Assembly (NCBI GenBank): GCA_026770575.1
Contig: MU658029.1
Coordinates: forward strand, 1-10,694
DNA length: 10,694 nt
Direction of reading: 5' to 3'
Origin: Pelagophyceae sp. CCMP2097
Lineage: Eukaryota; Sar; Pelagophyceae
In this document: piece by piece, positions 1-7,500 of the stretch
How positions within the stretch are numbered: the first letter of the stretch is position 1
Layout: every line of letters begins with the position of its first letter
Translations under genes and position numbers: made by a program
Notes under the pieces: model-generated
The model's database searches: none
What the model saw: only the letters and a program-made list of their open reading frames with translations
What the model was told of the DNA's origin: nothing

Positions 1-20
1 TAAATAATTTCAATTATTTA
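1..20. repeat. AT-rich inverted repeat
   Basis: Nine-base arms at 1-9 and 12-20 are perfect reverse complements (TAAATAATT / AATTATTTA) around a 2-bp spacer. This is an AT-rich island in otherwise GC-rich DNA, just upstream of the small membrane-protein ORF. It may be part of a promoter or of the 3' end of a gene outside the window; its function is unknown. Confidence 0.4.
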
Positions 21-129
21 CGTGGGCATTGCAATGGGATTTGGCTGTATCCTTCGGGTCCTCCGTGTGCCTCCGGCGCGCTCTTGTAATAACGTCGTAC
101 GCGTCGTTCATCGACGGGGCGCGCTCCGT

Positions 130-318
130 ATGGCGGCCATCGACCCGGACTCGCCGGAGGACAACCCTTACGTCGTGGGCGCGCTGCTGTTGGTCGTCGT
201 TGGCTTTGTGGCGTGCGTGCTTCAACAGTACTTTGCCTCATCCAACGCCGCGGCGGCCGAAGCAAAAGAGGCGGAGCAACAAGAAGAGGACGCCAAGTCT
301 GCGGCCAAGACGAAGTAG
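130..318 (+). CDS. Small single-pass membrane protein, unidentified (62 aa)
   Basis: From the ATG at 130 to TAG at 316-318 the frame encodes 62 residues. Residues 1-13 are acidic and Pro-rich (DPDSPEDNP). Residues 14-36 form one strongly hydrophobic span (VVGALLLVVVGFVACVL). The remaining tail is Ala/Glu/Lys-rich and probably helical and soluble. This layout suits a small tail- or signal-anchored membrane subunit, for example of the ER or an organelle. An in-frame ATG at 34 has a better context (purine at -3, G at +4) and would give 94 residues with an Arg-rich N-terminal extension. The sequence could also be the last exon of a gene starting outside the window. I do not recognise the family; the RAMP4/SERP1 group has a similar size and single hydrophobic span, but the resemblance is too weak to name it. 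Confidence 0.45.
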   Translation: MAAIDPDSPEDNPYVVGALLLVVVGFVACVLQQYFASSNAAAAEAKEAEQQEEDAKSAAKTK

Positions 319-600
319 CCCGCGCTCGCGGCAGTGTACATAACACCAATGTGTATATATCTCCGTACCCGGCTCCTTGGGAAGAGGGACCGGAAGACAG
401 TGCCTCTTTTCGTCGATGCATGCGGTCCATCCTTTGCCGGCGAGAGTCGGCTGTGTCGTGCGTCCTTCGCACATCCGTATCGTGAGCCCAAGGGAGCGGC
501 AAAGTATGGGTACCTTCGAAGAACACTTCCAGTCCGACCGAGGGTCCGCAGCCCCGGCTGGCCTCGGGTCGTTGTCCACTTGCCGCGGGCATGACTTAGT
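319..600. other. Convergent intergenic region, no gene seen
   Basis: This 282-bp gap lies between the stop of the small membrane-protein gene (+) and the stop of RSP3 (-), so it should hold both 3' untranslated regions. Overlapping short ORFs run through it in several frames but show no recognisable protein motif. A short AT-richer stretch near 340-362 may lie near the plus-strand transcript end; no clear polyadenylation hexamer was found. Confidence 0.5.
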
Positions 601-2072
601 TCACTGGTCAAAAGGTGGGTCGTTGATGACCGGGACGGCGTCGGAGACGGGCGCCTCACCTTGAAGTTGGTCCTCGGCGGCGGGCGCGGGCGCGGCGGCG
701 ACGGCGTCGGTTGGCGCGGCGGCGGCTTCGACCGCGGCTTCGACCGCGGCCGCTTCGGCGGCTTCCGCGGCGGCCTCTGCGGCGGCGAGGCCTGCCTCGA
801 CTGCGGCGTCGACGGCGGCCTCGACGGAGCCGACGGCTTCGGGCACGGCAGCGGCGGCGCTTTTGAAAGCGGCGCGGAGCAAGTCGTCCAACAACTGCTC
901 GCCCAGGCGCATAGCGGCGTACTCGTCTGCGACGCCGTCGACGAGCCAAGGTAGGACGTCACCGCGGAGGAGCGTGGCCATTGGGTAGACCCACGCGCCT
1001 CGTTCGTCAAAGTGGTCGAACGCGTCAGTTAAAATATGCGGTAAAACTTGGGCCATCAAACGTGCCGCCGCCACCTTTGATGCAATCAACCGCCCCGCCG
1101 CCGCTTGCGTGCGCGCGACTTCCTTGGCCTCTTTCTGCAGAATCCGAGCGTCGCCAAGGGCGGCTTCAATGGCCAAAACGCGCAGCCGCTCGTCCTCCTG
1201 TTCCGCCTCCTTGTCCGCCACGTCCACCGAAATGCTCTCCAGCTCGGCCTCGCGCTGCACTTCGAGCATGGCGCGCTGTAGCGTGCGCCCGACCAAGACT
1301 TCCAGGAGAGGGGAAACTTCCCTGTCAAAGTCAAAAGGCTGATCTAAAAGCATGTCAGTCGCCGCGTCCACGCCAGTCTTCTTCGGCCTAGCGGGAGCGT
1401 CGACCGTGGACGATTCGAATGCGGCATCCGAAAGGCGCGGCTCACACAAAGGGCTTGCGCGGCGCCTGGTCGACAAAGTCGTCGCACTGCGTGCACTCCT
1501 CCGATTGCTCGACGACCTTTGGCCGCTCGACGAGGTAAGGTAGTAAGTCGATGCCGCGGTCCAGCGTTGGCGGCGCAACCGCGTCGAAGATGGACTCTGG
1601 CTTGCCGCGCAACAAACGCCGCGTCCGGGCCTTGGTCGTACTAAACGGCACGCCGGACTCCGCCGCCGCCGCCGCGCCCGTGCGGTACTGCGAGTACATA
1701 GATCCCCGGAAGACGCGCGGGTCCGACCTAAGACGCGCGGGTCCGACCTGACGAGGGCGAGTCCGGCAAGGGCCAGGGCGAGGCATCGGTCCGGGCAAAG
1801 GCCGGCATCTCGACCGCCGTAAGGGTGGCCGCTCGTGCCCCCGAAACCGCCCGCGCCGTCTGCGTCGGCGCCGCCTCGGTCGGTGGCCGCCTCGGTTTGT
1901 CGTTGTCCTTTGTATTCCACGCGGCGGATTGCATGAGGTTCAGGATGGCATCCTCGGGCGCCGGCGGCGGGGCGGCGGACTTCTTGCGGGCCGCCGTCGC
2001 GGGCACTGCCTTAGGGGCGTTTGCAAACGCAAACGCTTCGCCGGCCCGCTGCGTCGTCGTCGACGCCATCAT
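601..2072 (-). CDS. RSP3: Radial spoke protein 3 (RSP3/RSPH3), three exons, 406 aa
   Basis: This encodes the axonemal radial spoke stalk protein, which in the family dimerises, anchors the spoke to the outer doublet and acts as an A-kinase anchoring protein. Deduced exons are 2072-1921, 1727-1446 and 1387-601. Both introns (1728-1920, 193 bp; 1388-1445, 58 bp) are GT-AG, phase 2, and the total is exactly 407 codons including stop. Family motifs appear in order: FAFANAPKAVPA near residues 14-25; SDPRVFRGSMY at 52-62 (family D-RVVRG-TYA); KPFVPKKTGVDAATD at 142-156; FDFDREVSPLLEVLVGRTL at 163-181, the amphipathic region linked to kinase anchoring; and a VLPHILTDAF...VLPWLVDG block. The last 85 or so residues are almost pure Ala/Glu/Val and look lineage-specific. 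Two ATGs in tandem (2072, 2069) start the frame. The family call is firm. The intron 1 acceptor lies in a 20-bp tandem duplication, and the proximal copy was chosen because it alone preserves the conserved frame. Confidence 0.87.
1711..1750. repeat. 20-bp tandem duplication across the RSP3 intron 1 acceptor
   Basis: The unit AGACGCGCGGGTCCGACCT plus one variable base occurs at 1711-1730 and 1731-1750. On the RSP3 strand each copy carries an AG|GTCGGACC junction, so two acceptors lie 20 nt apart. Only the proximal one (exon beginning at 1727) continues in the frame encoding DPRVFRGSMY. Confidence 0.85.
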
Positions 2073-2334
2073 CGGAGCCTCGCGAGGCTGATGCCGCCAA
2101 GCGGCCGGGTGAGTCCGGCGGCGCCCGAGGACCGCCCCCGTGGAAGACGCCGCCGGGCTGAGCGTCCCCGCTCGGTCGGTTTCGAATCCCGCGTTGGGCC
2201 CGGACGTTCAACGGAACTTTAGCGATCGGGTCGCGTCGGGGCGGCCGGGTGGCCGGCGCTTCGTCGTCCGCCGTCGCCCGGCGAGCGTCGCTCTTGCGTC
2301 GCACGGATTCGCCACTCTGCCCGAGAGAGGACGA
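2073..2334. promoter_or_regulatory. Divergent promoter region between RSP3 and the HA-repeat gene
   Basis: The two genes are head to head with about 262 bp between their ATGs, so this stretch should hold both core promoters and 5' leaders. A perfect 14-bp palindrome, AGCCTCGCGAGGCT, sits at 2076-2089, four bases upstream of the RSP3 ATG. The plus-strand frame is open back to about 2140 but has no ATG there, so the upstream part is treated as untranslated. No TATA element was recognised. Confidence 0.4.
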
Positions 2335-3429
2335 ATGATCGGGGCATTGCGCCTCGGCGCCGCCGCCGCGGTGCCGCGCCGGCCGGCCGCGCGCCTCTTG
2401 GCGTACCTCGCAAAGCCGACCTGGGACGCGCGGTACCTCCAACTCAAGGCGTACCGCGAGGCCGCGGGTGACTGCCGCGTGCCTTACCATTTCGCGGCAG
2501 CCGACGGCACCAAACTGGGGTGGTGGGTCAACACGCAACGGCTCGCGCACAAAGCGGGCAAGCTGGCCCCGGAGCGCGTCGAGCGGCTCAAGTCGGTTGC
2601 GTTCGTCTGGGACGCGCAAGCTGACAAATGGGACGCGTACTTCGAGCTGCTGCAAGCCTATCGCGCGGCGCACGGCGACTGCGCCGTGCCGTCCAATTTC
2701 GCGGCAGCCGACGGCACCATGCTGGGGTGCTGGGTCAACAGGCAACGGCACGCGCACAAATCGGGCGAGCTTAATCCGGAGCGCACGAAGCGGCTGGAGG
2801 CGGTCGCGTTCGTCTGGGACGCGCAAGCTGACGGGTGGGACGCGTGCTTTGAGCTGCTGACAGCCTATCGCGCGGCGCACGGCGACAGCGCCGTGCCTTA
2901 CCATTTCGCGACAACCGACGGCAACAAGCTGGGGTTGTGGGTCAACACGCAACGGGACGCGTACAAGGCGGGCAAGCTGAGCCCGGAGCGCGTCGAGCGA
3001 CTGAAGGCGGTCGCGTTCGTCTGGGACTCGCAAGCGGACGGGTGGGACGCGTACTTTGAGCTGCTGACAGCTTACCGCGCGGCGCACGGCGACTGCGCCG
3101 TGCCTTACAGATTCGCTGTAGCCGACGGCGCCATGCTGGGAGCGTGGGTCATCAGGCAACGGTTCGCGTACAAAGCGGGCGAGCTTCATCCGGAGCGCGC
3201 GAAGCGGCTGGAGGCGGTCGCGTTCGTGTTAGGCGCGTACGCTCGTCGGGACGCGATCATCGAGGTGCTTCATCCTCGCGGCGACTGCGCTGCCAGATTC
3301 GCGGGAGCCGACGGCACCAAGCTGGGCGGTGGATCGACGGACAGCGTACGACGCGGGCGAATCCGAGGCGCATGCCGCCGACGGGCACCGTATCGACACG
3401 CCCGCCGACGGTCGCCGACGGGCACTTAA
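2335..3429 (+). CDS. Tandem helicase-associated (HA) domain protein, 364 aa
   Basis: The protein is built from tandem 69-residue HA repeats of the Pfam Helicase-associated domain type, thought to be small helical nucleic-acid-binding modules. Four intact copies begin at W codons 2422, 2629, 2836 and 3043, an exact 207-bp spacing. Each shows the pattern W-x3-Y/F...YRAAHGDCAVP...F...DG..LG.WV..QR..YK.G.L.PER..RL..VAFVWD. A fifth copy from about 3247 is decayed and loses frame before the stop. Residues 1-29 are Ala/Arg-rich without acidic residues and could be an organelle presequence. The ATG at 2335 is the first in-frame ATG; the open frame upstream lacks one. No helicase motor motifs are present. 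HA-repeat proteins without a helicase are familiar in stramenopile algae but their role is unknown; DNA or RNA binding is inference. Confidence 0.82.
   Translation: MIGALRLGAAAAVPRRPAARLLAYLAKPTWDARYLQLKAYREAAGDCRVPYHFAAADGTKLGWWVNTQRLAHKAGKLAPERVERLKSVAFVWDAQADKWDAYFELLQAYRAAHGDCAVPSNFAAADGTMLGCWVNRQRHAHKSGELNPERTKRLEAVAFVWDAQADGWDACFELLTAYRAAHGDSAVPYHFATTDGNKLGLWVNTQRDAYKAGKLSPERVERLKAVAFVWDSQADGWDAYFELLTAYRAAHGDCAVPYRFAVADGAMLGAWVIRQRFAYKAGELHPERAKRLEAVAFVLGAYARRDAIIEVLHPRGDCAARFAGADGTKLGGGSTDSVRRGRIRGACRRRAPYRHARRRSPTGT
2422..3249 (+). repeat. Four 207-bp coding repeats (HA domains), alternating A-B-A-B
   Basis: Units start at 2422, 2629, 2836 and 3043. Units 1 and 3 share KLG-WVNTQR...AGKL-PERVERLK, and units 2 and 4 share MLG-WV-RQR...GEL-PER-KRLEAVAFV. 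The pattern suggests duplication of a two-domain block. Unit 4 ends one codon short and the following partial unit is degenerate. Confidence 0.85.
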
Positions 3430-3594
3430 GAGCACCGCGGCGCACGCCCTTAACAAAGCATCCGCCACCCGCATGAACACGTCTCGCGCCCGCGCGCGCG
3501 TAGACCACCCGCGCATCCGTCGCAGCTCCGGGCTCCCGGTCCCCGGCGGACATCTCGCTCGCCAAACGGGCTCGACGTGCATCGCCCAAACGTC

Positions 3595-4208
3595 ATGGCG
3601 TCCGCCGGCGTCTCGGCCCTCGAGGCCCTCATGTTCGCCGAGCCCGCCTCGGCGGAGCCGACCAAGGAGGAGAAGCGCGCCGCCATCATGGCGAAGATTG
3701 CCGCGGCAAAAGCGGAAAGGCTCAAACCGGCGGATGGTGGCGAACCGTGTCTTCTGAAGCCTTCCCAAGTCGTGTCATCCCAAGTCGTGCCATTCCAAGT
3801 CGTGGTCCGCAAGGCCCGTCCGACGGCGGCGGTTCGAGAGGCTCCTCGCGGCCGGCCGCGCGGCGGCTGCGGGCCGTCGCGGCGTGCGAGCGTCGGCAAG
3901 AGAGAGCGTTATCCGACCTTTTGCTCTCTCCGAGCATGGAAATAGGCGTCATGGCGCGCATGGCCAACTTCAAGGACGACCTGGCGGACCCGACGTCGCA
4001 GTTCAAGTACGAGGGCGCGAATCAATCGGACAAGGTCAATGGGTACAGGAAACAGGAGAACTTTGGTGCGACCCTGTATCGACCCTGTATCGACTGAGAT
4101 CCCATCGAGGACCATCGAGGTTCCCATCGAGGCCCCTCGCCGGGCTGGCCTTTGCGGCAAGCACTGGACCCCCGCCTTTCAGGCGCGACCAAGTTCATCA
4201 AGCCCTGA
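3595..4208 (+). CDS. Unidentified small soluble protein, three exons, 95 aa
   Basis: Deduced exons are 3595-3736, 3946-4065 and 4183-4208; introns are 3737-3945 (209 bp) and 4066-4182 (117 bp), both GT-AG and phase 1, and the joined length is exactly 96 codons with TGA. The first exon gives a short Ala-rich start followed by EPTKEEKRAAIMAKIAAAKA, a basic helical segment. The second gives MANFKDDLADPTSQFKYEG and ends RKQENFG. The last gives ATKFIKP. Evidence for the joins is a pyrimidine-rich acceptor before 3946 (CTTTTGCTCTCTC... ATAG), a CCTTTCAG acceptor before 4183 and uninterrupted phase. There is no membrane span and no clear signal peptide. I do not recognise the family. It lies downstream of the HA gene with about 165 bp between them and faces the SecA gene. 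The exon B/C join is the better supported; the A/B join could instead be two separate frames. Confidence 0.55.
3764..3804. repeat. 15-bp tandem repeat, three copies, in intron 1 of the 95-aa gene
   Basis: The core CCAAGTCGTG recurs at a 15-bp period (3765, 3780, 3795) with flanking TCC/TTC. It lies wholly inside the deduced intron 3737-3945. Confidence 0.8.
4069..4132. repeat. Short tandem repeats in intron 2 of the 95-aa gene
   Basis: CGACCCTGTAT occurs twice back to back (4069-4079, 4080-4090). It is followed by three copies of CCATCGAGG (4102, 4112, 4124). All are inside the deduced intron 4066-4182. Confidence 0.75.
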
Positions 4209-4564
4209 CGCACTGGGGCCAAGTCGCAGCAGCAGCCCGCGGCAAAGGGCCAAAAGGGCGGCGGCCGGCGCGGGCCCTCCGACTAGGCGCGAGGCGCAAG
4301 AGGCCCGGCGGTTCCCAAACGCGGTTTCATGACGGGTCCGTGCCCTTCCCGCTTCGGCGGGCGGCACGGGCCTCGACCCGGCTGCACTTGGGGACCTCCA
4401 CAGGGCCCGACGCACCCTCGCGCGAGGCTGCCTTGTGTGACAGCGGACCTCTGACGCGATTCATTTATACTACACCTTGTTTCGTCTATGCTCAAATCCA
4501 CCCTGGGCGGGGCTGCCCCAATGCTTTTACCCCGTCGGAGGCTCAATCGCGAGAAATTCCCAAT
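4209..4564. other. Convergent intergenic region between the 95-aa gene and secA
   Basis: This 356-bp gap lies between two stop codons of converging genes. It holds a strong hairpin at 4338-4369 and an AT-richer stretch from about 4460 to the SecA stop. A long plus-strand frame crosses it but has no family motif and runs antisense into SecA exons, so no gene is called. Confidence 0.5.
4338..4369. other. Strong hairpin with UUCG tetraloop
   Basis: Outer arms CCGTGCC (4338-4344) and GGCACGG (4363-4369) and inner arms CCCGC (4348-4352) and GCGGG (4357-4361) are perfect complements. They enclose a TTCG loop closed by C-G on the plus strand. In RNA this would be a very stable 12-bp stem with a small internal bulge. 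It lies between converging genes and could be in a 3' UTR; its function is not known. Confidence 0.55.
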
Positions 4565-7500
4565 TTATTTGATCTGGAAGAAGGAGTATGCGGCGTCGGT
4601 CTTGATCTTGCTGGAGAGGGTCTCGAAGAGCGTCTTGCCTTCCAAGACGTACTCCTGGAAGGGGTCCTTTTGGGCGTATGCGCGCAGCTGGACCGAGTCC
4701 TTCAAATAGTTCATCGACTGCAAGTGAGCCGCCCACAACGTGTCCGTGCGCATCAGCGCCAGCACGGCAAACGAACGCGCCGCAGTGCGCTGCGGCCGCG
4801 CGGCAGCGACCTTGATCAAATGAGCAGCGACCATGGCGTCGACGGCCGCCGAGACGTCGGGGCCGCGAACAGTCGGCGAAGCCACCGAGGCCAGCAGCGC
4901 CGAAGCGTCCACGGGGAGCGGCACGCCTAGGAGCGTGATATGCGACTCTAATCGACCCCTCTTTGACAGGAGTCCTTCGCACCGAAAAAGGTGGAAAACC
5001 TCGACTCCAGCAGCGCCGCCGAGTCGACGCCCTCCTTGTCGTCGCGCACCACGCTCTCCAGGACGGCGCCGGCGGCGGCAAGGGCCCACTCGCGCAGCAC
5101 GCCCTAAAGGCGGGTGTGTCGTGTTTGAAGAAGTGCGTTTGAAGATACGGGGGCGCGTCTGTCTTCGAGCGACAATCTCTTCCGCCACACGTCGAGAAGT
5201 CGGTCCACTCACCTCTGCGACTTCGTCCTTGCCGAGGAGGAGCTTGCGGCGGACGGCGTACGTGGCTCGGCGCTGTGCGTCAAGCACGTCATCAAATTTG
5301 AGGACGCCTTGACGCAAATCGAAATTATAAGACTCTACAGATTCCTGCACGCGCGTCAAGGCTTCCGTGACCGACTTGGCCTCTAAAGGTAAATCGTCCC
5401 CGACGCGGAACGTGGTCATCAACTTTTCAATCTTATCCCCGCCAAACGTCCGAAAGATTCGGTCCTCGGTCGCGACGAAAAAACGAGACGCCCCCGGATC
5501 CCCCTGCCTCCCCGCGCGCCCGCGCAGCTGCGCGTCGATGCGGCGCGACTCGTGGCGCTGCGTCCCAACGACGTATAATCCTCCGGCTGAAATGACGCGC
5601 TCTTTTTCTTCCGCGAGAGCGGTGGAGTACTCCCCCCGAACCAGATCCAAAGCCTCGCGCACGCGCACGACGATGGCGTTGCCGCTCGCCGCTCTTTCTG
5701 CGGCGAGGGCGACGAGGTCCTTGGCGTCGTCGACTTTTAGTGACGTCTCGCCGTCCTCTGCCAGTTGAGAAATCGCCGCCGCCGCCGCCGACGATAAAGC
5801 GGCCGCCGTACCCGCAGACAGTTCCAGGCCCTCTGTCTCAGAGTCGAAGACCGAACCCGTTAAAGCCGCCTAGGTCTTGCACATTCGCACGTTGCAGACG
5901 CTGCGTTAAACGCACCTCGACGCAGGCCTTTGCAAGGTCTTTCGCGTTGCCGCCGAGGACTATGTCCGTGCCGCGGCCGGCCATGTTCGTCGCCACGGTG
6001 ACGGCGCCCAACCTATCACAAGCGTCGCGCCAAAGGCCATTTCGGGGCCGGCCTCAGCCCTTTCCTCGGCTCCTCTGCAGCAGGAATCCCCGCTCACCGG
6101 CCGGCCTGGGCGACGATGGCGCTCTCGCGCGCGGCGACGTCTGGCTTGGCGTTGAGCTGCTGGGCCTCGATTCCGTACGTCCGCTGCAGGCGTTGGACCT
6201 ATCGGCGAGCGTGGGGCCCTGCAACGACGCCAGCGCGGACGACGGCCATATCATTCCCAGTGCGCGCATCTGGGATGCCGCTTCCAGGGCGACTGGTTCG
6301 CCAGCTCCCCGTGTAGAGGTCGTGGTTCGCCAGCTCCCCGTGTCAATTGCCTCCCGGGAACCCCGTGTCAACCCCCTGCGAGGCTTACCATATCTTCAGA
6401 GTCGTCGATAGACGTCGTCCCGACGAGCACGGGCCTCCCCGCCTTGTGCGCTCTCGCGACGTCTGCGGCGGCGGCGCGGAGCTTGGCCTCGACCGTCCGG
6501 TAAACGGCATCATCATAGTCCTTCCTCCCAATCGGCAGCGCGGTGGGAATCGGCACCACGCGCAAATCATAGACGCCGTCGAATTCGTCCTTGTCCGTAA
6601 ACGCCGTGCCCGTCATGCCTGCTAATTTGACGGCGACGTTTCTGAACAAAGCCTGGAACGTGACAACAGCGGCGGGCCGCGTCTCGTTCGACGCTCGAAC
6701 ACCTTCCTTCGCCTCCACGGCCTGCTGCAGCCCGTCGCTCCAGCGCCGGCCTTCCAAGACGCGGCCGGAGAATGCGTCGACGATGGAGACTGCGTCTTCG
6801 GAAACAATATAATCTCGGTCTTTCACTAACAAAGCGTTCGCCCTCACCGCGCCCATCAAAAACGGCGCCCAGGGATCTTTGGCGTCCCAAATGTCGCGGC
6901 CGACGCATCTCGCGCACTCTGCGAAGCCCTCCTCGGAAAAGGTGATTTGTTGTTCCTTTTCGTTGACATCGTAGTGTAATCCTTTCTTCAAAACCGATTT
7001 CGCCACGTCGTCCGCGACGGCGTATTTCTGCGCCGGGGCCGCCACCTGCTCCGAGATGATCAGAGGCGTCCTGGCCTCGTCGATCAAAATGGAATCCGCC
7101 TCGTCCACCAAACACCAATAGAAGAGGGCGTTCCTTCGCTCCTCCGCAGAGACGTCGTCCATCCTCGCGGGGAGCACCAACTCCTCGCGATCCAGAGCGA
7201 GTTGATCCCTCAAAAAGTCAAAGCCGAGCTCTTGGTTGGAGACGTACGAAATGTCCGCGGCGTAGGCCTCGCGCCTTTCCGGGCCGCCGGGAGCCAGAGT
7301 CGACTCGACTAAACCAACCGACAAGCCTAAATAGCGGTGCACCTGCCCGACAGAGTCGGCGTCGCGCCGGGCTAAATAGTCGTTTGCGGTGACGACCAAA
7401 GCGCCGCGGCCTCTTAAAGCGCCCAAAAGTGTGGGCGCTATGGCTGCCAAAGTTTTGCCTTCCCCCGTAGCCATCTCCACCAGCGCCCCGGTAGCCATCA

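Noticed and set aside
222..1010. 262-codon minus-strand frame overlapping the RSP3 tail
   Set aside because: It is a frame-shifted shadow of the Ala-rich RSP3 C-terminus, made of Pro/Ser/Arg low complexity.
2179..2200. GTTTCGAATCCC resembling a tRNA T-loop/B box
   Set aside because: The flanking bases do not form the T stem, and no A box or acceptor stem lies at the right distance.
2140..2334. N-terminal extension of the HA-repeat protein
   Set aside because: The frame is open but begins with GTG and has no ATG before 2335. The sequence is Arg/Pro-rich without domain features and overlaps the divergent promoter.
2011..3189. 392-codon minus-strand open frame
   Set aside because: It is the antisense shadow of the HA repeats; its own periodicity simply mirrors the 207-bp coding repeat, and it overlaps RSP3 exon 1.
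3884..4930. 348-codon plus-strand open frame
   Set aside because: It is out of frame with the 95-aa gene, crosses the convergent gap and runs antisense to SecA exon 8. It has no family motif.
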